From Bathynomus jamesi (taxonomy: Eukaryota; Arthropoda; Malacostraca; Isopoda; Cirolanidae): a DNA stretch of 64,000 bases. The notes beneath the pieces are model-generated. The model was not told the DNA's origin. It did no database searches and was given only the letters and a program-made list of their open reading frames with translations. How positions within the stretch are numbered: position 1 is the first letter of the stretch; every line of letters starts with the position of its first letter. This document shows, piece after piece, positions 21,721-30,521 of the stretch. The position numbers and the translations under genes are program-made. Location: the NCBI GenBank assembly GCA_023014485.1, contig JAJOZX010000936.1:907001-971000 (forward strand), given 5' to 3'.

Positions 21721-24341
21721 CTACTCACCATCATTAACACTTCTTGAAATGGCAATCTCCCCGGTTCACACATCACACGCAACTCTCTTATCTGCCTCCT
21801 CCCTTTCATCAAACCAATACTCTCAGGCTTCTTCACTACCTCATTCATAACCCTCATTCTCAATTCATTTATTCCCTCAGGCACAACTACATCCAAGCCT
21901 TCACTTTCTAAATCTTTCAAACCATGCCATACACTTTCAAACATAGAGTCACCTCCACCCTTACTTTCTTTCAATCTCTTTAAGCCCTTTGGCAAATACT
22001 CAGGATCAATCACAGATGCGCTCTCACTTTCACTCATACCAGGCATTCTCGACATCAAATCAGCTAAATAATTACTTTTACCTGGCACATATTCAATCTG
22101 GTAATCAAAATCACTCAAATCTTCAATCGTTCTCGCAATCCTACTATCAACCATCCTCATCCGCTCCAGATACACCAAGGGTTGGTGATCCGTTTTCACA
22201 ACAAAATGCACACCATACAAGAAGGACTTAAAGGCTTTCAAACAATACCTTATGGCAGCAAGCTCTCTCTCAATCGTTGAATACTTTCGTTCTGCACTAT
22301 TAAACGCTTTTGACACATATCCAATCACTCGTCGCACTTTCTCCCCATTCAACATTTGCTCTTGACATAAACACCCACCCATGCAATAACCACTTGCATC
22401 CGTATATAATTCTAACGGACTTGCTCCTAATTCATAGTCCGGGTAAGCCAACTCGACATCCCGAGCCATTCTCTCCTTTAACTTCTCAAATGCCTCCATC
22501 ATCATTTCATTCCACTTTAACACCGTTTTCCCCTTCATCCCAGTTAACTCATTCAATGGCTTTGCTATACCTGAACACTCTTCCACAAACTTCCTCTGGA
22601 ATTCTATCAAACCCAGGAAAGACTTCAATTGCCTCACTGTCTCTGGTCTGGGAAATTCCCTTACTTTATTTATGTAGTCAGGAGATTTCTGGATTCCAGA
22701 TCTCCCTACTACATGTCCTAAAAATGCCACCTGGTCCCCAAACCAAGCACACTTGGATGGTTTCACCTTGACACCTACCCCTTCCAGCATCAGCAAGACT
22801 TCATTCACCAACCTAACATGTTCATCGAACGTCTCACTGACCACTAGAATATCGTCAATAAAGACCATCACATTCTTTTTCCTGAACTTGCTCAAAACAC
22901 CAGCCATAGCTCGCTGGAAAGCAGCTGGAGCATTCGCCAAACCAAATGATAAGGCTTTCCAGGCATAATGCTTATGAGCAGTTGAGAAGGCTGTCATTGG
23001 TCTTGAGGACTCTTCCAGGGGCATCTGGTAGTATCCTCGAACCAAATCCATCTTTGTGAAATATTTCATGCCATGCATAGAGTACACGCTCTCGTTAACT
23101 ATACACATTGGGAAACGATCCTTGATGGTCTGTGCGTTTAACCGTCGATAGTCAACGCACAGCCTGAGCTTCCCATCTGGTTTCCTAATTGGTACTATCG
23201 GACTATTCCAGGGGCTTTCACACTCCTCTAGAACACCCGCTCGTACCAACTCCTCACATTGCGCCTCTATCTCTTGAACTAGTGGCTGAGGAAAATGCCT
23301 TGGTCTAGAATAGATCGGGGTCTCATCCTTTAGAATTATTCTAAATGGTGGCAAACTAGTCGGACCCAGATCATCGTCGCTCCGACTCAAGGCATGCCTA
23401 CGTTGCTCTAGAACATCATACACCATTTCCTTCTCGTTATCCCTCAAATTCTCCCCAATGTCCAACTCATTCTTTATTCTCTCTCTTGTCCACTCTTCCT
23501 TCTCCCCACTCATCGCATTTACCACCACTGACTGCTCACCCTCTGAACTACCCACAAGGTCTCTATCATTCACAACAGTATTCAGTCTACCCAAGATATC
23601 GCCCCTCTTAATCCCTCGCGCTTTACCCTCACTACCCGGCTTACCCTGCACACACACAAATGGATCTTCCTCATTTATAACCCCATCATATACACATGCC
23701 ACTCGCTTCACCTTATAATGAACCCCCCTTCCCTCAACATACAACATTTGATCAGTTTCCTGATCTACAATGAGGGTGTCCTGCTTATCCCACTCTATCC
23801 TAACTTTAACTGGCGTTTCTCCATTCAACTGTACATCCTCAGCTGCTCTCACAACACAATCCCTCAGATACAACCTTCCACCTTGACCATTCATTCCCAA
23901 GTACAACTCCCAGCCTCCTTTCCCTTTTCCTCTCCTTTCAATCATCATTCTACTCGGATGTAACACCAACCCATTCTTCTTCAGGAAATCCTTTCCCAGG
24001 ATAACCTGGTAGGACTCCTCTTCTCGCTCGACTACATAAAACTTGCATTCATCCATTTCTATTCCCTCCATTTGCACTGCTATATCACACACTCCCACAA
24101 TCGGCACTCCCAGGTTACCCACACCCTTGATCTCTCCCGCACATCTTTGCATCTTCAATCTCACCCTATCTCTTCTTGTCATTCTTTCCAACACTTTCTT
24201 ACTAATCAAATTTGTCGGGCAACCAGTGTCCACCAATCCTACCATCTCTTGATTCCTGGCATTCACCTTCACTTTCATACACTCAGTTATACCCTCTTCC
24301 TCTACCAGATTCACACTTATTTTTGAAAACCCTGCAAACAA
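21702..24341 (-). CDS. gypsy protease-RT-RNase H polyprotein
   Basis: An intact 879-codon frame. Retropepsin: GLVDTGCPTNLIS (DTG at residues 38-40) and QVILGKDFLKKNG (about 112-124). RT (about 355-540): SPWNSPIVPIRKPDGKLRLC, KMDLVRGYYQMP, LSFGLANAPAAFQRAM and the catalytic VMVFIDDILV (FIDD at 494-497, the usual gypsy variant of YxDD). RNase H: LYTDASGYCMGG (Asp 648), TIERELAAI (Glu 691), VVKTDHQPLVYL (Asp 718). The long spacer (residues 130-350) between protease and RT has no recognised domain. Start taken at the first Met after the gag stop; in the element it is probably expressed by frameshifting from gag. Confidence 0.92.
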   Translation of the reverse strand: MFAGFSKISVNLVEEEGITECMKVKVNARNQEMVGLVDTGCPTNLISKKVLERMTRRDRVRLKMQRCAGEIKGVGNLGVPIVGVCDIAVQMEGIEMDECKFYVVEREEESYQVILGKDFLKKNGLVLHPSRMMIERRGKGKGGWELYLGMNGQGGRLYLRDCVVRAAEDVQLNGETPVKVRIEWDKQDTLIVDQETDQMLYVEGRGVHYKVKRVACVYDGVINEEDPFVCVQGKPGSEGKARGIKRGDILGRLNTVVNDRDLVGSSEGEQSVVVNAMSGEKEEWTRERIKNELDIGENLRDNEKEMVYDVLEQRRHALSRSDDDLGPTSLPPFRIILKDETPIYSRPRHFPQPLVQEIEAQCEELVRAGVLEECESPWNSPIVPIRKPDGKLRLCVDYRRLNAQTIKDRFPMCIVNESVYSMHGMKYFTKMDLVRGYYQMPLEESSRPMTAFSTAHKHYAWKALSFGLANAPAAFQRAMAGVLSKFRKKNVMVFIDDILVVSETFDEHVRLVNEVLLMLEGVGVKVKPSKCAWFGDQVAFLGHVVGRSGIQKSPDYINKVREFPRPETVRQLKSFLGLIEFQRKFVEECSGIAKPLNELTGMKGKTVLKWNEMMMEAFEKLKERMARDVELAYPDYELGASPLELYTDASGYCMGGCLCQEQMLNGEKVRRVIGYVSKAFNSAERKYSTIERELAAIRYCLKAFKSFLYGVHFVVKTDHQPLVYLERMRMVDSRIARTIEDLSDFDYQIEYVPGKSNYLADLMSRMPGMSESESASVIDPEYLPKGLKRLKESKGGGDSMFESVWHGLKDLESEGLDVVVPEGINELRMRVMNEVVKKPESIGLMKGRRQIRELRVMCEPGRLPFQEVLMMVSRCMGLC

Positions 24342-24403
24342 TTCCCATTCACCCTGATTTACTTCATGTATTCCAGAGGCCCCACCAGGGGAGGACCCCT
24401 GCT

Positions 24404-24982
24404 CTACACGTTTCCCGCCCCAGAAGGGGAACTGCCCTCAGCTCCACTCCCCTGATTACTGGGTCGCATTCGCCCCTCTCCTGATGTTCCAGGTCTTATG
24501 GACCCCTCCCCAACACTTAGGCCTGGCTGGGGTCCGCACTGGACATTTGGACAGAATCTAGCCAAATGGCCATGCTCCTGACAATGCCTACATTCACTCC
24601 CCCTCTTTCGGCAATCTCGTGCAAAGTGGTTCCTTTCCCCACAAGCATAACACGCCCCTAATCGCCTCCTACAATTATCAACACCATGACCAGGCCTCCC
24701 ACAATAAGAGCAATCTGATCTGGATGTCCCTTGCTGTCCCGAACCACCTCCCATTGGTCCCCTGCCTTGCCCAAATTGCTGTTGCCCCGATCCAGTGCCT
24801 ACCGAACCTGATCCCTGCCCATTCCACCCACAATTCCCAGAATCATGGCCTTGTCTAGAATAAAAATCTTCCATAAACTTAGCCATAACCTCTATAGAAT
24901 TATGCATGAGCGCATCTCGATATGAATTAAAAACAGGAGATGGCTCTACATACCCAGTACCACCAGTTCCAGAATGGCCCAT
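24404..24982 (-). CDS. gypsy nucleocapsid with three CCHC knuckles
   Basis: A Gly/Ser/Gln-rich stretch followed by three zinc knuckles: CSYCGRPGHGVDNC, CYACGERNHFARDC and CRHCQEHGHLARFC (each C-x2-C-x4-H-x4-C). These bind the RNA genome during packaging. It overlaps the upstream capsid frame by 37 bases in a different frame. A run of T (GGTTTTTATGG) at the overlap may be a slippage point or a simple 1-base indel. Confidence 0.88.
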   Translation of the reverse strand: MGHSGTGGTGYVEPSPVFNSYRDALMHNSIEVMAKFMEDFYSRQGHDSGNCGWNGQGSGSVGTGSGQQQFGQGRGPMGGGSGQQGTSRSDCSYCGRPGHGVDNCRRRLGACYACGERNHFARDCRKRGSECRHCQEHGHLARFCPNVQCGPQPGLSVGEGSIRPGTSGEGRMRPSNQGSGAEGSSPSGAGNV

Positions 24983-26331
24983 AAAAACCTCCTTAGCTCT
25001 GGCTCTTCCCTATCCTTCTTAATATTTGATTTGGGGTAATATCTCCCCTCCTCATCAAATGGTCGATCCTCAAGAAACTCGAGTATCTCCGACCACCTCA
25101 ATCTCTTACCACCACCTAACCGAATGGCCTCTTTCCTCTTAATGTTGATAAATTCCGCCACAGCCTCTGGGATAGTTTCTAGAAACTTCCGGACTAGTGC
25201 TTTGGAATTGTCAATTCCGTCATTGCCGAACTTTCGACGAGCCAATGTCTCCAATCTGTATGCATACATATCTAGATTCTCATCCTGATACATACGCGCC
25301 CTCTCGAAGTCATCTTTTCGTTTATACCTGATACTACCCCTAATTCTTTTCACCTGCTGGATAACCCTCTCCTTCACCACCTCATAGCGAGGTTTCCCAG
25401 AGCTGACCACGGCTTTATAAAAGTCATGCATCCTACCCTCTAGGAACTCTCCCAGTTCTTTCACCCAGTACTCAGGATGATCAGGATACTTCGTCTTACA
25501 GTACCTTTCGTACTCCTTGAAGAATCCATTCACATCCCTTGTACTATACACATTAAATTTTGGTGCCTTTGGCACCTCCCGAATCAAGATTCCTTTATGG
25601 ACCTTGATCTCGTCTTCCCCAGACCCACTGGTAGTCCCTTCCCGTTCGTCAGTGTCACTCTCTACCCCCTTATCTTCCACACTGCTGTACAGAGAGTCAT
25701 CCGCACTGACATGCATGTGAACTCTCTGTGAGCCCTTCTTCTGGGGCTTCCTATGCTTTCTACTCTTTTTCCGTTTCTTTACTGGAATCCAATCTGAATC
25801 GCTCTCACTATCACCCTCACTCTCCTCTGGTTCTACCTTTTCTCTTATCTTCTCTTTCGGAGTTGAATGAAGCACTTTCTCACTTTTCTTCTCACGTACA
25901 TCCTCACCGTCCCCTACCTGGATTTCAGGTTCTACCTGCCTTCCTACTGCACCCTCTTCATGTATCTGCCTCTTCATTTCCACCCTTCCTAAACGTTCCA
26001 AGACCTCAGCCAAGGCTGATTCGGTCTTTTGCTCCATCCTCTCCAATCTCTCTCGATGTTCCTCCTCCTGCTGTTTCATCCGCTCCTGCATGTTCTCCAG
26101 TAGATTCTCTAAATGGCTATTTTCTTTCCTTATTCCTCCTTTTCTTTCACCAGTCTTTTCTTTTCTTCCTCCAATCTCTTTCTCTCCTCCGCAAACATCC
26201 TTTCTGCTTTCTCCGCCTTCTCCTTCAACTTTGCTATCTCCTTCTCCATCTTGGCTGTTCCCGTTCGTAGAGACCCACTCGGGTCCCTGTTCGGGCGCCA
26301 ATAAATATGTCGCGGGTGACTCGACCCGCAA
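24946..26331 (-). CDS. gypsy Gag (coiled coil and capsid)
   Basis: The frame of 461 codons. It opens inside the 5' LTR (Met at 26331) and reads through the LTR end and primer-binding site without a stop (SPATYLLAPEQGPEW), so translation may begin in the LTR, or at a later Met. Residues about 60-150 form a Glu/Lys/Arg coiled coil (LENLLENMQERMKQQEEEHR). A charged, Ser-rich linker follows. The C-terminal 200 residues (FNVYSTRDVNGFFKEYERYC ... YQDENLDMYAYRLETLARRK) resemble a retrotransposon capsid. It ends after a frameshift that separates it from the nucleocapsid. Confidence 0.8.
   Translation of the reverse strand: MRVESPATYLLAPEQGPEWVSTNGNSQDGEGDSKVEGEGGESRKDVCGGEKEIGGRKEKTGERKGGIRKENSHLENLLENMQERMKQQEEEHRERLERMEQKTESALAEVLERLGRVEMKRQIHEEGAVGRQVEPEIQVGDGEDVREKKSEKVLHSTPKEKIREKVEPEESEGDSESDSDWIPVKKRKKSRKHRKPQKKGSQRVHMHVSADDSLYSSVEDKGVESDTDEREGTTSGSGEDEIKVHKGILIREVPKAPKFNVYSTRDVNGFFKEYERYCKTKYPDHPEYWVKELGEFLEGRMHDFYKAVVSSGKPRYEVVKERVIQQVKRIRGSIRYKRKDDFERARMYQDENLDMYAYRLETLARRKFGNDGIDNSKALVRKFLETIPEAVAEFINIKRKEAIRLGGGKRLRWSEILEFLEDRPFDEEGRYYPKSNIKKDREEPELRRFLWAILELVVLGM
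26283..26300 (-). other. gypsy primer-binding site, tRNA-Lys
   Basis: On the minus strand, 7 bases after the 5' LTR, the sequence is TGGCGCCCGAACAGGGAC. This is complementary over 18 bases to the 3' end of tRNA-Lys(UUU) as known from lentiviruses. It primes minus-strand cDNA synthesis. The identification rests on remembered tRNA sequence. Confidence 0.88.
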
Positions 26332-27587
26332 CTACTTCACGTTTGCAGCTGGTCTTAATTTGCGTGAATGTGTTGAACCCCCAAGATGGACACACTGATC
26401 TCTCCCTTCGACTTTTTCCCTCTACTCACAATTAACTGCTTTACTTTAATCGCTATTGATTAATCCGTATTAACACCAAAGCAGCCTCGAAGAATTGCTA
26501 ATATAATTACTTTTAACGGAAACGCCTATGGGAACATTAACCCCCTCTTCAGTGGCTCAAGATGATAACAGGGCAAAACTGTACAAAGTTAGGGACCCTG
26601 CGAAATCAATTCCATCCAGGATCCAGAGAATGAATAGCGAAGTGGGAATGCGAAAGTCACAGGAAAAAATTGGGTTTATTTGTAAAAAAAATGCTATTTA
26701 CATATATTATACGTCTCTCTCACCTTCATACACGCTCATTCACCCACAGAACCTTCCACACAATTTTCATTCACCATACAGATCAAGATATTTTAATGGA
26801 ATGCTTTACACTTGAATTTTCTTATAAATTTCATTGATACTTATTCTTTACAATACATATTTTACTATTTCTAATACTTGAGTCCCTCTTGAGACCCCTA
26901 TCTAGTCCTTAACTGGACTCTGGAAAGTCATTTCCTTGCAAAGGAAATCCTTCCTAGGCCTTTTAGGATACATCCTACGGTGGCCACTCTTAAATTATTC
27001 TAATTCCAGGTGTTCTGGACCTACTCAGGAGGTCTCCCTTACGGGGCCCTTTACAATAGTAGGTAATGGTCTCCTGACCACCTAGGCCTATCCTGCCAGT
27101 ATCATGAGGAGTCACCCTTAGGGGCCCCTCTTACAAACTGGTGGACTAAATCCATCTACATCAAGCCTGTATAGTTTTTCCCTTTTCCTTTGTTTTGTTT
27201 GGTTCTTTAATCAATCAAACTAGATGATCACCTAACATGACTTCTTGAGGTGCTATGATTGAAGAAATAACCCTGCCAGAAGGATAAATAATATAAATTT
27301 TAACACTTACGTTATGTTGTTTGACTTAAATATATATTTCATTTTCTGATATCATTAAATTCGCCCTTTGGGCTACAAAAACAGGGACCCTCACCTGCCA
27401 GGTCCTCTCGACACACATATTTCCCTTCGAGCCACCACCTGAGGAGGGGATGCCCCCAGTGGCTAGGTATTTATCTCAACATGCTGCTGAAAAATATGCT
27501 TCCTGAAAAGATAGATAAAAACTAAGCAAAAGGCTAGGACCTCAGTTAGTTGAGGGTGAAATTATAGGGATCTCTCGGACCCCCACA
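26308..27587 (-). repeat. gypsy 5' LTR
   Basis: 1280 bp, TGTGGGGG...GCGACA on the minus strand. It should carry the promoter and polyadenylation signal; no TATA box or polyadenylation site can be assigned with confidence. The gag reading frame starts about 24 bases before its 3' edge. Confidence 0.93.
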
Positions 27588-28823
27588 ACGGGAACGTAAC
27601 ATCTGACAAAGGACGATCCACAGCTGAAGGCGAATGGGAAACTGCAGCAAAAGCCCTGGCCAGCCGATTGGCCACAGCAGTAGGATCCAAAAGGAAGCCA
27701 TCCCCGTCCCAAAGGACAAGGTGATGAGCAGGGACTGGCTTCCCCTCGATACTATGCACCTTCCGCCACACAGCAGCAGAAGGGGTAGACGAGGAAATGC
27801 CAGACACAAAAGCATGCCAAGAGGCCTGATGGGCCAACTTGAGAGTCCAGTGGGCGAAAGCCTTCACCCGCCACATCTCGTGACATGCTGGAGTCCACCA
27901 TGGGATGCTACGCATCCGCGGGTTACTGGACGATCGAGGAATACAGTCCTCCGCGACGCCCATCACTACCCGCTCGAAGAACTCCAAGCTCTCATCCACA
28001 GAGCCAAAGTCCAACACCAAACTGGCAATGACGGAACAAGCTCTGAAGGATGGCCAGTCAACCCACACCAGGCACCACCTCGGTCGAGACGAGACACCCA
28101 GCTGTGGTTCGACCGGCTCAAGACAGACTGGGTAATGATCACTGCCATAAGAGTCCCCCAACACCCTCCACGAAAAATCGAGTAAAGCATCGAGGGACAC
28201 CAAGGAGAGATCAATACAGGTAGATGAACCCGTGGGTTCATGGAAATAGGTAGGTTCGCCGGAATTGAGGCACGTGAAGGAAAGTTCCTCCATTAAGGAG
28301 AGCAACATACCAGCAACATTAGTCAACTGGACATCTCCCCAAGCCGGGTCACGACTGTTAAAGTCGCTGAGGAGGAGAAATGGTCGAGGCAGTTGCAACA
28401 CCAACTCGCGAACCGCAACGCAAGGAGGGTCATGGGGAGGAATATAAATTGAGCAGGCAGTGTACTGGCGATGTAAAAAGAGCCGCACAGCCACAGCCTG
28501 CAAGGAAGTATGAAGAGGCACACCTCATGAGGGTAACGAATGATGGACATAAATCACCGCACCCCGCCAGCGTGTGTGCTCATCCAGGGTACAAGGTAAA
28601 CCAACATAGCCAGAGAGACGAGGGAGCCCCCACACAGCCAGGATAGTCTCCTGGAGACAAACGCAGGAAGGCACTCGCTCTCCAGCAGGGAGGAAAGGTT
28701 CTCCCAGTTAGCTAAAAGCCCCCTACAGTTCCAATGCAAAATGGAACTGTAAGGGGAAGGGGCATTATAAGAAGCAGAGAAAGCAGAGAAATAGCCATGG
28801 ATGAAGCTGAGCAACAAACTCAA
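27588..28823 (-). pseudogene. I-group LINE ORF2, 5' part (endonuclease and RT start)
   Basis: An APE-type endonuclease: ILHWNCRGLLANWENL (N-terminal Asn/Arg strand), then after frame changes YIPPHD, LLSDFNSRDPAWGD (catalytic DFN) and GSDHYPVCL (SDH). A linker and the start of the RT follow (VANRLARAFAAVSHS). The frame breaks at 28554-28521 and stops at the gypsy insertion (27587). The rest of RT and RNase H is at 15340-17438. The endonuclease nicks target DNA for target-primed reverse transcription. Confidence 0.82.
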
Positions 28824-28899
28824 CAGTCTGTAACCAGGGATGGAATCGGCTTCCCTGACTCACCCCAAATGGGGAGGGTGGGGGCCACAGGGGGCAAGC

Positions 28900-29223
28900 C
28901 CGGGAGATGAGGATCAAAGTGGAATAGGGAGTTCAGAGGGGGGAGAGGAGACGATGAGACGGGCCCAGCCAAAACCCACGACTCCCCACCAGAGGTGGGG
29001 CAGGGAAAACCAGATGTTTGAGGGTTCGTCACACCAGGCAAGTGCTGATGGGGGGTGGGAATCCACCACAGGTGCGAAAGGTAGATCCAGGAAAGAGACC
29101 TGACCACTCTCAGCAGGAGCCAAAGGGGAAGAGACTCCATGAAGAAGGGCCAGGCCCCTCTCGACCTGGTCCACCGTGGGAACTGAGTCAGCAATGGAGG
29201 GTGTCATGGGGCGGTGTACACTG
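28900..29223 (-). pseudogene. I-group LINE ORF1, C-terminal part
   Basis: Frame MTPSIADSVPTVDQVERGLA and onward to a stop near 28914, Pro/Ser-rich with no domain. It continues in frame from 42426-42570 once the CAGTG element and one TA are removed, which shows that it is the tail of ORF1. ORF2 begins directly downstream. Confidence 0.7.
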
Positions 29224-29374
29224 TACAGTGCTTACAAGAAGTCTCGCGCCTCTGTCTCATCCCAAGCTAGTCTGTTAGGTATAAAATGGGCGGTCCTTAT
29301 GGCAGCAAAGGTGTGTTCGGATTAGTGCACATAATTGCTCTAACCCCATCAATGACATCCACATTATCATTGTG

Positions 29375-30521
29375 CTGATCACACTATTTATATATAGACA
29401 CATACTGTATATAGATATATATAGAGTATGCAGGGGATAACGTGTCTCAGTCCCAGCTATGGTAGTTGACTTACAATTAACAGTCCCAAGTGCAAGTTAC
29501 ATCAACACCTCCACATAAACTACCCTGGACTAAAATAAGATACGTGAAGCCCTTACCCACAAACCATTTAAAAGGTGTGATTTAAAAGCTCTCTCTCTCT
29601 CTCTCTCTCTACACCGCATGGCAATGTATCCATATAACATTAATAATAACCAAAACTTGAGAAAATATACTCTCTGCCTTCCGCTCTACTCCAAATCCTT
29701 TTATCTTAGTGACCTCTTAATACAAACTAATCTATCACATTTTGCGACTTTTTAACTCTGGTAGGATTCAATTCCATTCCTATAGTGTAAGAGATACTTA
29801 AATTCATGTGTGTATTATGCCATATGATGTGCGTAATAAATAATCATTTTTAAATAGTTGTAGTGTTCAAGGTCATCTGTAATAATCTATAGACTACCCC
29901 TCAAGCCCACTCTCAACACTTAGATTCCCCTAAGACACAGGCGTCTTCAAGTAACATGAATGCGTAGAGATCTAAGGTGTTAGATTCCATATTATATAAT
30001 TTATGTGCTACATTTAAGAATGCTGGCATTGAAGGATGGAAGGAAGGGACAGTAAAAGCGATAATAGGTTTAATGAAGGAAGTGGAATGAGGATGGAGGT
30101 AAGCGTTGCTATGTCGAAGGAAACGAGGTTGGGTGGGGAATTATGAAGGGAGGAGGAAATGCTAAACACAAACTCAAATATTTATTTTAATGCCCTAGAC
30201 TTAGAAAGACAAAGAGCAAAATACCTTAAACTAACAATGAATTGACAGAAACAGAAGAGTCTGGTCTTAGACGCACTGATAGGTTTAACGTATGTGGCTA
30301 GAGGCCACCACTCAGAATTACCACTACTACCTAAGTCATAATAAGGTTATTTACTATGACAGAGTAGTCATGAGTAGTTATGGAAATAAAATATGATTAT
30401 ACTGTTGATGGCTGACTATATTCAGTTGGGATATAAACTATTGCTGACAATCTTTGGATCCTTGGCTTTTAAGACAAATTTTTTATGCATATGTTCAACA
30501 AAATAGGAAATTGGCTGATTA
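29375..30521. other. Non-coding interior of the CAGTG element
   Basis: About 1.1 kb without ORFs or repeat ends that I recognise, apart from a short CT microsatellite at about 29589-29610 and AT-rich patches. Confidence 0.5.

Larger units (their letters stand above)
17439..27587 (-). mobile_element. Full-length Ty3/gypsy LTR retrotransposon
   Basis: A 10.15-kb element with two 1.28-kb LTRs, a tRNA-Lys primer site, a polypurine tract, gag with three zinc knuckles, and pol with protease, RT, RNase H, a second protease-like domain and integrase. It is inserted in the RT region of an I-group LINE. Only a 3-bp repeat (ACG on the plus strand) is shared by the flanks, but removing the element with one copy rejoins the LINE frame. 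The two LTRs differ by only a few substitutions and indels, so the insertion is fairly young, yet the coding region shows at least five frame breaks. Confidence 0.93.

Noticed and set aside
25728..26270. Plus-strand ORF rich in Ser/Leu/Pro
   Set aside because: Antisense shadow of the gypsy Gag coiled-coil region.
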